DNA of 18,345 bases from an uncultured Campylobacter sp. (lineage in GTDB: Bacteria > Campylobacterota > Campylobacteria > Campylobacterales > Campylobacteraceae): NCBI RefSeq assembly GCF_937890585.1, contig NZ_CALACG010000117.1:1-18345 (forward strand), written 5' to 3'. The notes under the pieces are model-generated. The model did not search any database. It saw nothing but the letters and a program-made list of their open reading frames with translations, and had not been told where the DNA came from. Below are positions 9,304 to 16,740 of the stretch, in pieces. The stretch's first letter is position 1. Every line of letters starts with the position of its first letter. The translations under genes were made by a program, and so were the position numbers.

Positions 9304-9906
9304 TTGCAGAAATTTCCAAACGCCTACGTCATCACGGGCTCGATCGCCAGCGGCAAAAGCACGGTTGTAAATTTACTAAAAGAGCGAGGTTTTAGTGTGA
9401 TCGACGCAGACGTGATCGCACACGAGCAGCTTGAAATTTGCAAAGGCGAGATAGTGGAAGTTTTTGACGAGCAAATTTTAGATGAAGCTGGCAAGATAGA
9501 TCGCAAAAAGCTTGGCGCTATCGTCTTTCGTGAGCCAAAAAAGCTTAAAAATTTAGAGCAAATTTTGCATCCAAAGATAAAAGCTGAAATTTTATCAAAG
9601 GCCTCGCAGCTTGAGAGTTTGGGGCAGATTTATTTTGTCGATATTCCTTTGTTTTTTGAAAAACAAGAGCGTTACGCTGAGTTTAAAAATGTAGCCGTTA
9701 TCTACGCGCCAAAAGAGCTTTTACTAAGCCGTCTAATGAGCCGAAACGCTCTAAATTTAGAGGATGCAAAAGCTAGAGTAGAGCTTCAGATGGACATAGA
9801 GCAAAAGAGAGAAATGGCAAATTTCATCATCAATAATAGCGGCGACAGGGAGAATTTAGAGCTGGAGCTAGAGAAATTTTTAAAGCAAATTTGCGCTATT
9901 TCTTGA
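9304..9906 (+). CDS. coaE: Dephospho-CoA kinase
   Basis: CoaE phosphorylates the 3'-hydroxyl of dephospho-CoA, the last step of coenzyme A synthesis. The protein of 200 residues has the P-loop GSIASGKST at 12-20, the acceptor-site segment VIDADVIAHE at 32-41 with Asp34 and Asp36, the LEQILHPKI block, and the late lid region LLSRLMSRN. I chose the TTG at 9304 because GGAG at 9294-9297 lies six bases upstream and the protein then starts just before the P-loop strand, as in the family. The frame stays open to a TTG at 9265, which has no good ribosome site. The gene ends overlapping the convergent HEAT-repeat gene by 11 bases. Confidence 0.94.
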   Translation: MQKFPNAYVITGSIASGKSTVVNLLKERGFSVIDADVIAHEQLEICKGEIVEVFDEQILDEAGKIDRKKLGAIVFREPKKLKNLEQILHPKIKAEILSKASQLESLGQIYFVDIPLFFEKQERYAEFKNVAVIYAPKELLLSRLMSRNALNLEDAKARVELQMDIEQKREMANFIINNSGDRENLELELEKFLKQICAIS

Positions 9907-10516
9907 TAAATTTACTAGCAAATTTATATGTTTGCATGGCCTCTTTACTACCCAAATCCCAGCTTTCAAGCTCGGCTTTTACTAAATTTGGAAATTTCTT
10001 GCTTATATCTTTTAAGGCATTGCCAACTGATTTTCTAAGATACTCACTCGCATCGTCTTTTAAACTAGCTAGCCGCCTAATGGCCTCATCTGGGTTATCT
10101 TTAAAATAGGGCCTATTTGTCCATATCCTAAGCCCCTCACTTACGGCTCTTTTTGCATTTGCGTTGCCATTTTCTAGCCAGTTATCAATGGTAAAAAGTG
10201 CCTGCTCGTAGCCAACCTTTTTACAAAACTCATCAAACGCCTTTGCCAGCACCTCTTGAACTCGCCAGTTTTCATCTTTTGAAACCTGATCTCTCATAAA
10301 CGTCAAAATTTCTTCACTATCTGATATGTGCCCAAAGAGAAAAACGGCGTACATTCTGAGCTGATAAACCTCTGAGTCGTAGGCTAAAAATGCGAGCTTT
10401 TTACAATACTCTCTACCATGTGCTTTGTAGTCAGCCAAAGCCCTACTTTCTTGCTCTTTAAAGCCATTTTCTATCAAAGAAAACTCTTTTTCTAAATTTA
10501 AGATGTAGCTCTTCAA
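9896..10516 (-). CDS. HEAT-repeat protein resembling AlkD-type DNA alkylation repair enzymes
   Basis: The 206-residue protein is all-helical and built of HEAT-like repeats. The pattern of the AlkD/DNA alkylation repair family is visible in RMYAVFLFGHISDS (about 54-67), ENWRVQEVLAKAFDEF, NAKRAVSEGLRIWTNRP and SEYLRKSVGNALKDISKKFP. AlkD-type proteins recognise alkylated bases by backbone contacts. Whether this one is a glycosylase cannot be read from sequence; some relatives are only structural. The start is TTG, supported by AAAGGAG at 10523-10529 on the - strand. It is convergent with coaE (11-base overlap) and divergent from dapF. The family call is fairly firm and the activity is not. Confidence 0.75.
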   Translation of the reverse strand: MKSYILNLEKEFSLIENGFKEQESRALADYKAHGREYCKKLAFLAYDSEVYQLRMYAVFLFGHISDSEEILTFMRDQVSKDENWRVQEVLAKAFDEFCKKVGYEQALFTIDNWLENGNANAKRAVSEGLRIWTNRPYFKDNPDEAIRRLASLKDDASEYLRKSVGNALKDISKKFPNLVKAELESWDLGSKEAMQTYKFASKFIKK

Positions 10517-10578
10517 GGTGGCTCCTTTAAATTTATTAACAACTCTTACCTAAATTTTAGTAAAATCACGCAAAAAAT

Positions 10579-10585
10579 AAAAGGA
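10579..10585 (+). promoter_or_regulatory. Ribosome-binding site that decides the dapF start
   Basis: AAAAGGA ends six bases before the ATA at 10592, the spacing expected for a start there. The nearby ATG at 10585 overlaps this site, is out of frame with dapF and opens only eight codons. Confidence 0.6.
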
Positions 10586-10591
10586 TGGCTC

Positions 10592-11335
10592 ATACAAGTC
10601 TCAAAATATAACGCTAGCGGCAATGATTTTGTCATTTTTCACACATTTTTAAGCAAAGATAGAAGCGAGCTTGCAAGGCAAATTTGCAGCCGAACAAACG
10701 GCGTGGGAGCTGATGGGCTCATCGTGCTTTTGCCTTATGAAAAGGGCGTGAAATGGGAGTTTTACAACAGCGACGGAAGCTACGCTGCGATGTGTGGCAA
10801 CGGGTCGCGTGCGGCTGCTAGATATGCCTATCTAAACGACCTTGTAAGTTCAAGCGAATTTGCTCTGCTAACTGGCAGTGGCGAGGTGATGGCAAGCGTG
10901 AAAGGTGAGTGCGTCGAGGTCGTGCTAACAAGCCCAAAAATTTTAAGCAAACCGCTAAATGAAAGTGGCAAAACTTGGTATTTTTACGATACTGGGGTGC
11001 CTCATCTTGTAAATTTCACGCAAAATTTAGATGAATTTGACGTCAAAGAGTGCAGGGCGCTTCGTCAAAAATACAACGCAAATGTAAATTTAGCCAAATT
11101 TGATGGCGGAGTTTTAAAGGTAAGAACCTACGAAAGAGGCGTGGAGGACGAGACGCTAGCTTGTGGCACTGGCATGGCAGCTTGCTTTTACGGCGCTACT
11201 TTAAATTTAAACGCAGCGCAATGCCTAAAAGTCTATCCAAAAAGCGGCGAGGAGCTTGGTCTTAGGCTGGAAAAAGGTAAAATTTTATTTAGTGGAGCAG
11301 TGAAACACTGCTTTGATACGAGTATTGAAATTTAG
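10592..11335 (+). CDS. dapF: Diaminopimelate epimerase, apparent ATA start
   Basis: DapF converts LL- to meso-diaminopimelate for lysine and peptidoglycan synthesis. From the ATA at 10592 the protein has 247 residues and begins MQVSKYNASGNDFVIF (reading ATA as Met), the standard DapF N-terminus. The two catalytic cysteines are present: Cys68 in AAMCGNGSRAAARYA and Cys191 in EDETLACGTGMAACFYGA. There is no ATG, GTG or TTG in frame near this point. The next one, a GTG at 10703, would remove 37 conserved residues including NASGNDF. An AAAAGGA site sits at the right distance from the ATA. Either ATA is used as a rare start, or this is an ATG-to-ATA mutation or a sequencing error. Confidence 0.9.
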   Translation: MQVSKYNASGNDFVIFHTFLSKDRSELARQICSRTNGVGADGLIVLLPYEKGVKWEFYNSDGSYAAMCGNGSRAAARYAYLNDLVSSSEFALLTGSGEVMASVKGECVEVVLTSPKILSKPLNESGKTWYFYDTGVPHLVNFTQNLDEFDVKECRALRQKYNANVNLAKFDGGVLKVRTYERGVEDETLACGTGMAACFYGATLNLNAAQCLKVYPKSGEELGLRLEKGKILFSGAVKHCFDTSIEI

Positions 11336-11459
11336 CTATTTTTGCTGCTGTGTAGTTAAATTTGGCTAGTAGTTTGTAAAAGTCGCAGGTAGTAAATTTA
11401 AATTTCATATCAAATTTTGTGTAAACAAAGAGTTTTATAGAGTTTTTGTTATTAAATTT
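11336..11459. other. Spacer between convergent dapF and rplT
   Basis: AT-rich DNA with no gene or RNA that I can support. It separates the dapF stop from the rplT terminator on the opposite strand. Confidence 0.5.
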
Positions 11460-11495
11460 TAAAGTATAAAAAAGAAGATCTCCGCCGAAGCGGAG
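11460..11495 (-). terminator. Intrinsic terminator of the rpmI-rplT operon
   Basis: On the - strand, just past the rplT stop, a perfect stem CTCCGC-TTCG-GCGGAG (11495-11480) closed by a stable UUCG loop is followed by ATCTTCTTTTTTATAC. This is a textbook rho-independent terminator. The stem is symmetrical, but only the - strand has the U tract. Confidence 0.9.
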
Positions 11496-11503
11496 AAAAG
11501 GTG

Positions 11504-11860
11504 TTATTTCAAAGCATCTTTTGCTTGTTTTGCAAGTGCCGCAAATGCCTTCGCGTCATTCATAGCTAGATCAGCTAAAATTTTTCTATCAAGTTCGATC
11601 TTAGCTTTATTTAAGCCGTTGATAAATCTTGAATAGCTAATGTCGTTTAGTCTGCAAGCTGCGTTGATACGAACGATCCATAAACGTCTGAAATCACGTT
11701 TTTTCTGGCGTCTGTCGCGGTATGCGTAAACTAAACTTCTCTCTAGTTGCTCTTTAGCTTTTCTAAAGTGTTTATGTCTAGCACTGAAAAAGCCACGTGC
11801 TAGCTTTAAAACTTTCTTATGGCGTCTTCTTCTAACTACGCCTGTTTTTACTCTTGCCAT
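11504..11860 (-). CDS. rplT: 50S ribosomal protein L20
   Basis: L20 is an early 23S rRNA-binding protein needed for assembly of the large subunit, and in several bacteria it represses its own operon. The 118-residue sequence is typical throughout: [16 protein letters not shown] at the start, [19 protein letters not shown], the [19 protein letters not shown] block, and the C-terminal [12 protein letters not shown] globular domain. ATG follows an AAAGGA-type site (AAAAGGAT on the - strand, 11865-11872). It lies 99 bases downstream of rpmI in the same operon and is followed by a strong terminator. Confidence 0.98.
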   Translation of the reverse strand: MARVKTGVVRRRRHKKVLKLARGFFSARHKHFRKAKEQLERSLVYAYRDRRQKKRDFRRLWIVRINAACRLNDISYSRFINGLNKAKIELDRKILADLAMNDAKAFAALAKQAKDALK

Positions 11861-11883
11861 ATTTATCCTTTTACAAATTGGCG

Positions 11884-11916
11884 CTCACAAAGTGAGTCTT
11901 GCCCCTAAATTTGGGG
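11884..11916 (-). promoter_or_regulatory. Two small hairpins in the rpmI-rplT spacer
   Basis: Two perfect inverted repeats lie side by side: CTCAC-AAA-GTGAG (11884-11896) and CCCC-TAAATTT-GGGG (11902-11916). They lie in the leader just upstream of rplT. L20 is known to bind structured RNA in its own operon in E. coli and Bacillus, so an autoregulatory or processing role is plausible here. No direct resemblance to the known L20 sites was established. Confidence 0.35.
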
Positions 11917-11959
11917 GAGTTTGAATGACTCTTTGTCAAAAACTTAAATCTACAGCTGC

Positions 11960-12151
11960 TTATACGCCGAGCATTTTGCGAACGGCTGGGACATTTGTGC
12001 TGTCCACATATTGTGGGCCACGCAAATCTCTCATACGCTTACTAGGTTTTTTTGTTAAGATATGGCTTCTAAAAGCAGAGCCTCTTTTTATCTTATTTTT
12101 ACCTACTTTAAAGCGCTTAGCAGCACCGCGAACGGTTTTCATCTTTGGCAT
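11960..12151 (-). CDS. rpmI: 50S ribosomal protein L35
   Basis: L35 is a small basic large-subunit protein. The 63 residues carry the family pattern: [34 protein letters not shown], then the [11 protein letters not shown] segment. ATG at 12151 follows AAAGGA (12158-12163 on the - strand). It is first in a two-gene operon with rplT. The translation factor gene infC, often upstream of rpmI, is not adjacent here; the peptidase pseudogene is instead. Confidence 0.97.
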   Translation of the reverse strand: MPKMKTVRGAAKRFKVGKNKIKRGSAFRSHILTKKPSKRMRDLRGPQYVDSTNVPAVRKMLGV

Positions 12152-12174
12152 GCTAATCCTTTTTGAAATTTTAT

Positions 12175-12201
12175 ACGCAAGTGCGTAAGTTTTGGATTAT
12201 A
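12175..12201 (-). promoter_or_regulatory. rpmI-rplT promoter and 5' hairpin
   Basis: On the - strand TATAAT (12201-12196) is followed after about seven bases by ACGCA-CT-TGCGT (12187-12176), a small perfect hairpin at the likely 5' end of the mRNA. rpmI begins about 25 bases further on. Confidence 0.6.
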
Positions 12202-12310
12202 GCGAAAAATCCTTTAGAAAATTTAAATTTCACTTAGACAAAATTTGCAATAAATTTACATTTAACTTAAAAAAGTTTTAAAAATCGGAACTAATTTATT
12301 AAATTTGGCA

Positions 12311-12347
12311 TATAATTACATATGAAAATTTTATTTTACTAAAGGAG
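12311..12347 (+). promoter_or_regulatory. Promoter -10 and ribosome site of the peptidase gene
   Basis: A perfect TATAAT at 12311-12316 and a strong AAAGGAG at 12341-12347 precede the ATG at 12353. The control signals of the broken gene are still intact, which suggests the damage is recent. Confidence 0.6.
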
Positions 12348-12352
12348 TAAAA

Positions 12353-13716
12353 ATGAAAGGCAAAATTCTCGCATCGATCGTCGCTATGAGTGCGATTTTA
12401 GGCACAAGTAGCTTGGCATGCACTACCATTTTAGTAGGAGATAAAGCTTCAAACGACGGATCTATGTTAGTAGCTAGAAGTGCTGATAGCAAGGTTATAA
12501 AGGCTCAAGTTTTTTGATCCATCCAGCAAAGAAAAACCAAACTGGCATGCATAGCTCAAAAGCCCATGACGGCGCAAATGATTTTACATATCCACTTCCA
12601 AAAGATGGCATGAGATATATAACGATCGCAAATTCGCATACAAAACTTCATGGGGCAGTTGGCTACAACGAAGCTGGAGTTGGACTAAGCGGCACTGAGA
12701 CTATTTATGCAAAAGATGAGCTTTTAAAGATCGATCCATACAATGAAGAGAGTGGCATCACAGAAGATGACATCCCAGACGTGCTTTTGCCGCGTATGAA
12801 GAGCGCAAAAGAGGGCGTTAAGCTTCTTGGCGAGATAGTGGAGACAAAGGGCGCTGGAGAGGGCTTTGGCGTGGTATTTATCGACGCAAATGAGCTTTGG
12901 TACTTTGAAACAGGCACAGGGCACAAGTGGATCGCTTCAAAGATCCCACAAGATGAATACTTCGTCACTGCAAACCAAGGCAGACTTCACGCTTACAAAG
13001 AGAATGATCCAAATTTCATGGGTGCAAAAGATGTGATCAAATTTGCGATTGACAACAAGACTTATGACCCTGCAAAAGATGGCGAATTTAACTTTACAAA
13101 GGCCTATACAAGGGACGATGAAAGAGATGTGACTTACAACTACCCACGTGTTTGCTGGGTTCAAAGTATGTTTAACCCAAGTCTAAAACAAGACTTTGCC
13201 GATGGTCAGAAATTTCCAGTATTTTTAAAACCAGAGAAAAAACTAAGCGTTGAAGACCTAAAAGCTGCGATGAGAGCCCACTACGACGGCACTGCGTTTG
13301 ACAACTACGCTAGCAAAGATGAAGATAAGAAAAACATCTACCGCGCCATAAGTGTCTTTAGAACATACGAGTCTCACGTCATGCAGGTGCGCCCGTGGCT
13401 ACCAAAAGAGATTGGCCGTGTGACCTACGTAGCTCTTGGCATGGCTGATCTTAGCGTTTATTTGCCGTATTACGAGGGGCTTGATGGCTTTATAAAAGGC
13501 TACTCAGACGGCTCATACGATGCTGATGATACTTCGATATACTGGGTTTATAGAAAGCTTCAAACCCTTGTAATGACTGACTATGAGAAGTATTCGCCGG
13601 TGGTTAAAGAGGCCTACGCTAAATTTGAAAAAGAGTTGGCGGTAAAACAGGCTAAATTTGAAGATGAGCATGTAAAGCTTTATAAAAAAGATAAGAAAAA
13701 AGCGGACAAACTCTTA
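12353..13716 (+). pseudogene. C69-family (PepD/U34-like) secreted peptidase, frameshifted and 3'-truncated
   Basis: Peptidase C69 proteins are N-terminal nucleophile dipeptidases or amide hydrolases. Here a signal peptide (residues 1-22) ends right before Cys23-Thr-Thr, the expected mature nucleophile, followed by ILVGDKASNDGSMLVARS. The frame then hits TGA at 12515, after a run of six T (12510-12515). One more T restores the frame into HPAKKNQ. The rest of the family pattern follows: YNEAGVGLSGTET, WYFETGTGHKWIASKIP, FVTANQGRLH, and IYWVYRKLQTLV. The protein ends near KKADKLL, where the reading frame passes without a stop into a replication initiator. The missing C-terminal part and the frameshift make it a pseudogene. 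The T-run shift alone could be a sequencing error or a phase switch. Confidence 0.85.
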
Positions 13717-13720
13717 ATTG
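13711..13720. other. Junction between chromosomal peptidase gene and plasmid-type DNA
   Basis: Within about ten bases the reading frame changes from peptidase C-terminal region (DKKKADKLL) to the N-terminal region of a Rep_3 initiator (VKYSNELNKVNF). From this point on, the genes are plasmid functions. No flanking repeat can be tested because the right border is outside the window. Confidence 0.65.
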
Positions 13721-14749
13721 TAAAATATTCAAATGAATTAAACAAGGTAAATTTTAGCTCCTTAAAAGAAACACAACTAAACGTACTTTTTACAATCTTA
13801 GCAAAAATACGTCACGAAGCTGCCAAAGATGGCATTCAAATACCTACAAGAGAGTTATTTGAATTGGCCAATATTAATGATAGGGGCGGTTATAGAGCAA
13901 ATTTGCTAAGTAGCCTTGGTGTATTGCAAGAGTTTAAAATTCAATATACATATGAGTGAAATAGCGACAAAAACGCAGCAGTTCAAGAAATTATTTTTCC
14001 AAAAATGCAAATTTATGATGATAAAAATGGTGAAGTTTTAAATGTAAAAGTTTCAGAAGCTTTTAGAGAACGTTATTTAAAGGCTATGCCACAATTTACA
14101 CGCTTTGAGCTTGAGGAGTTTGTAAATTTAAGTGGCACATACGCAAAAAAAACAATTTACCGTTTCTTAAAACAGTATCAAACGGCAGGGCTTTGGCATG
14201 TAAAATACAAAGATTTTATGGAGCTTTTGGGTATTCCAGATAGCTATCGTGCAACAGATATAGATAGACAAATTCTAAAACCAGTAATTAAACAACTATC
14301 ATCAGAACACACTCTTTTTGATCAGCGTCGCACGCCTTTTAAAGGGCTTATGGTAAAAAAAGATAAAAAGCGGCAAATTTATTGAAGCACTAGAATTTTA
14401 TTTCGAGCCTCAAAAAATAAGTGACATCGAGCGCGATAAAAAAGAGAATCGCCGAAATTTAGATACGATAGCCGGCGACATAAAACGTAAGGATATGCTA
14501 AAACAATTAAAGCACAACAATCCAATAACTGGCAAAACAGCTAATGACTTTGACGCGTATATAGGCAGGTATTTGCGCATATACAATGAAAAAATGGACG
14601 CTATAGACGTACTAAAAATTCAAAGCTTCGAGCAAAAAGGCAAGCAGCTGGAAATAAAGCTTTTAAATGTCGATGACGGATACTTGACCGCCATGATTTT
14701 TGACGACTTTAGGCATTTTAAAAATACTTTTGAAAAGTATGGAGATTAG
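13717..14749 (+). pseudogene. Rep_3-family plasmid replication initiator, disrupted
   Basis: Initiators of this family bind iterons and start plasmid replication through two winged-helix domains. The N-terminal pattern VKYSNELNKVNFSS...ETQLNVLFTILAKI starts right at the junction, with no start codon of its own. A TGA at 13957-13959 interrupts it, but the same frame continues through QIYDDKNGEVLNV and the second winged helix (FTRFELEEFVNLSG, KKTIYRFLKQYQTAGLW). At a run of seven A (14355-14361) the frame shifts: with six A it would read on into KSGKFIEALEFYFEPQ and run to the stop at 14747-14749. Rebuilt, it is about 340 residues, a normal length. With two lesions and no start it is almost certainly inactive. 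Confidence 0.85.
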
Positions 14750-14775
14750 CCCATATATTAACAAGGTGTGTAAAA

Positions 14776-15132
14776 TTATACCGCCAACGCCTTTTTAGCT
14801 AGATCGCTAAGCCATGCCGAGCGGTTATTAGTAACTGCATCTATTGCATTTAAAACGCCTTTGGGTATAGTCAAATTTATACGAACTTTAACGTTTTCAT
14901 CAATCGGCTCATAGATACTTTCACTGTTTTCAAGAGCCCCTTCGACATAGCAAGCAAAGGCTTCTTTTAGATCCGCTATCGCTTCAGCTTCAGTAGCTCC
15001 CCAGCCGGCCATTAGATTATTTTTAGTTAGCCCCATATCTGCATACTGAGCAAAATAATCTCCGTCGTCTAGTCTTTTGATCGTGATTGTATACGGTAAG
15101 TTTAAATAATAGTTCAAGTCTTTTTTCATCAT
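14776..15132 (-). CDS. hicB: HicB antitoxin
   Basis: HicB neutralises the HicA mRNA interferase and represses the operon. The 118-residue protein has the two-part family layout. Residues about 12-65 form the degenerate RNase-H-like fold (YTITIKRLDDGDYFAQYADM, then WGATEAEAIADLKEAF). Residues about 80-118 form a ribbon-helix-helix DNA-binding domain (VKVRINLTIPKGVLNAID...RSAWLSDLAKKAL). Its ATG overlaps the hicA stop (ATGA), so translation is coupled. There are two successive ATG codons. In this operon the toxin gene comes first. The pair is a typical plasmid-maintenance module and both genes look intact. Confidence 0.93.
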   Translation of the reverse strand: MMKKDLNYYLNLPYTITIKRLDDGDYFAQYADMGLTKNNLMAGWGATEAEAIADLKEAFACYVEGALENSESIYEPIDENVKVRINLTIPKGVLNAIDAVTNNRSAWLSDLAKKALAV

Positions 15133-15353
15133 GACTCCCTTATTTTTGCTAAGATCTGTAAAACATAGATCTCTTTAATCGGCTTATGGTACGGTACAAC
15201 TATCGTGTCGCCGCCTTTTTTAAATTTATGGTGCGAGCCTTTAACGTGATCTAATTCGTATCCGTGATTTAATAGCAGGCGCTTAACGTCGTCAAAGCTT
15301 GCATTTTTCGGATTATTTTCAAGTTTTTTGATTAATTTATCAAGACTCGACAC
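15129..15353 (-). CDS. hicA: HicA mRNA interferase toxin
   Basis: HicA is a small dsRBD-like ribonuclease that cleaves mRNA when not bound by HicB. The 74 residues include the hallmark GSHHKF (39-44) with catalytic His41, preceded by LNHGYELDHVK and followed by DTIVVPYHKPIKEIYVLQILAKI. The start is GTG at 15353, supported by AAAAGGGG (15357-15364 on the - strand) with short spacing. It is first in the hicA-hicB operon and overlaps hicB by four bases. Intact catalytic residues suggest it can still enforce retention of the island. Confidence 0.93.
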   Translation of the reverse strand: MSSLDKLIKKLENNPKNASFDDVKRLLLNHGYELDHVKGSHHKFKKGGDTIVVPYHKPIKEIYVLQILAKIRES

Positions 15354-15370
15354 GCCACCCCTTTTATATT

Positions 15371-15394
15371 TTATACTTACTATTATACTTACTA
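15371..15394 (-). promoter_or_regulatory. hicAB promoter with perfect 12-bp tandem repeat (candidate HicB operator)
   Basis: TTATACTTACTA occurs twice head to tail (15371-15382 and 15383-15394). On the - strand this reads TAGTAAGTATAA twice and supplies -10-like hexamers TATAAT and TATAAA about 20-30 bases before the hicA GTG. Ribbon-helix-helix repressors such as the HicB C-terminal domain commonly bind short tandem or inverted sites overlapping their promoters. Confidence 0.6.
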
Positions 15395-15444
15395 TTTTTT
15401 ATAAGTTTCTTAATTGCCTATCATCGGATCTGAGAGCAATAAAA

Positions 15445-15726
15445 CTATCTGTTTATTTGCTTGGCTATCAAATTTCTAAGCACTTGATTCTTACTGATGC
15501 CTTTTTCTTTAGCCTCTTTGGTTAAAAACTCCATCTCATCATCGGATAGATACGCCGTCATCTGGCGAGTAGGCGGATTTTCTGATTTTGGGCGCCCTAG
15601 TCTTTTATATTTGGCCAAAGCAGCTTCTAATTCGGAAATCTTATCTAACTTTGCAGTCTGATCGTCCGCCTCCGCAAACCCAATTGTTACATCGTTGTTT
15701 AGTTTAAAATTTGAAAGATTTTTCAC
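15445..15726 (-). CDS. Ribbon-helix-helix protein, likely ParA partner (ParB/ParG-like)
   Basis: This 93-residue protein has a polar, probably disordered N-terminal half with a short heptad-like helix (DKISELEAALAKYKRLGRP) and a C-terminal ribbon-helix-helix domain at about 54-93 (RQMTAYLSDDEMEF strand and helix, then KGISKNQVLRNLIAK). That layout is the same as small plasmid centromere-binding proteins, whose flexible tail stimulates the ParA ATPase while the RHH domain binds parS and represses the operon. It starts at GTG overlapping the parA stop (GTGA), so the two are co-translated. Function is inferred from domain and position; it is not a classic ParB. Confidence 0.8.
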   Translation of the reverse strand: MKNLSNFKLNNDVTIGFAEADDQTAKLDKISELEAALAKYKRLGRPKSENPPTRQMTAYLSDDEMEFLTKEAKEKGISKNQVLRNLIAKQINR

Positions 15727-16295
15727 GATAAAGCCTTGGTTTTAATATATTCGATAATTTTATAGTATTGCAAATAGAAGTCTTTATACTGGGATCTCGA
15801 TAAACCGTTTTGATTATAAAGTTCCGCAAAGCTCATGCCGTTTGCAATAGCATTCTCAAATATGGCCGATCTTTTTAAAAGCATATACTCGACGTCGTTT
15901 TTAAACCCAGCTCCCTTCAAGGCCCCTATAATAGTTCCAAGATCTCCTTTATTTACAACGTCCGTCACTAAAACCATCATATTCCTAGCATAGTCTTTTA
16001 TTTGATTGTAAGTTTCTGCTGCTTTAAATACGGAGTTTATTTTAGGAGTAACTGGCATGATCACAAAATCACATTCTTTTAATATACTTAGTACTCCAGG
16101 AGCTACAAATCCGCCGAAATCATAAACCGTATCATCTACTATCTTACAAGGATTATAAAATACCGCTTTATCATATATTTGAGTGACTACGGAATTATCA
16201 TTGGTCTGTAAATTTAAGCCTAGGTCCTTAGCCAAACTAAAGGCTAATGGTGTTTTACCAACTCCGCCTTTAGAGTTAATTACCGCTATTCTCAT
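15723..16295 (-). CDS. parA: Small ParA-family partition ATPase
   Basis: ParA ATPases move plasmid copies apart by forming ATP-dependent assemblies on the nucleoid. The 190-residue protein has the deviant Walker A motif NSKGGVGKT at 7-15, with the signature Lys9. Asp59 lies in the YDFGG switch segment (58-62), followed by VIMPVTPKINSVF (78-90) and the helix with NQIKDYARNMMVLVTDV. It lacks an N-terminal DNA-binding domain, so it is the short type that uses a separate repressor, here the overlapping RHH gene. ATG at 16295 follows AAAGGA (16302-16307, - strand) and TATAAT (16322-16327, - strand). Proline after the Walker A Thr (KTP) is less usual than Ser or Thr. Confidence 0.88.
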   Translation of the reverse strand: MRIAVINSKGGVGKTPLAFSLAKDLGLNLQTNDNSVVTQIYDKAVFYNPCKIVDDTVYDFGGFVAPGVLSILKECDFVIMPVTPKINSVFKAAETYNQIKDYARNMMVLVTDVVNKGDLGTIIGALKGAGFKNDVEYMLLKRSAIFENAIANGMSFAELYNQNGLSRSQYKDFYLQYYKIIEYIKTKALS

Positions 16296-16324
16296 AAAAG
16301 TTCCTTTACAAGTTTTAAAATATT

Positions 16325-16440
16325 ATAACTTAATCTATGTTAACAACTTTTAAATATAAACAATTTGTTATATATAATAGTTTTATATATTTATTAACTT
16401 ATTTATACTTTAATAACTTATAAAATAATAGAAGTTATAA
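16325..16440. repeat. Repeated TAACTT-type sites upstream of parA (candidate parS/operator)
   Basis: The sequence ATAACTTA or a close variant appears at 16325-16333 (overlapping the parA -10), TTAACTTAT at 16394-16402, ATAACTTAT at 16413-16421 (19 bases further), and inverted as GAAGTTATAA at 16431-16440. Clusters of short AT-rich sites upstream of parA are typical of centromeres bound by RHH partition proteins. In DNA this AT-rich some repetition is expected by chance, so the call is tentative. Confidence 0.35.
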
Positions 16441-16702
16441 AAACTGCAGACAAAATAACTCTACTATTTTATTTGCAATAATATAAAAGTATATGCAGTA
16501 AGACCGCCGGTAATTCTATTTTTACTATCATGAAAACGTCTAAATGGTATTAAGTTGAGTCTAAACACTGAGAGAAAAGCAGCCATTAAAAAGAGTGAGA
16601 TATAATAACAATAAATGCAAGTAGAAAAATATTATAAAGCTACAACTATCTAATATCTTTAAAACACCGGCCACCAAAAATTATTGTTTAAGTTTTTTAT
16701 AG

Positions 16703-16740
16703 TAAAATACTAGGATTTTTCACAAAAACCACAAAAAGGA
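16703..16740 (+). promoter_or_regulatory. Proximal promoter -10 and ribosome site of the graspetide operon
   Basis: TAAAAT at 16703-16708 follows a T-rich run (AGTTTTTTATAG), as in Campylobacter sigma-70 promoters. The ribosome site AAAGGA at 16735-16740 lies six bases before the ATG at 16747. Confidence 0.5.

Noticed and set aside
11925..12188. 87-codon + strand frame covering rpmI.
   Set aside because: It is antisense to the highly conserved L35 gene and has no supporting start signal.
12705..13164. Three - strand frames inside the peptidase pseudogene.
   Set aside because: They are shadows of the + strand reading frame, with no recognisable motifs or ribosome sites.
13957..13959. In-frame TGA in rep considered as recoding (selenocysteine or readthrough).
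   Set aside because: Rep proteins are not selenoproteins and no SECIS-like hairpin was seen right after it. A second lesion downstream and the missing start point to simple decay.
14355..14361. A7 run in rep considered as a programmed frameshift or transcriptional slippage site.
   Set aside because: The upstream nonsense codon already stops the protein and no family precedent is known to me, so an indel in a homopolymer is the simpler explanation.
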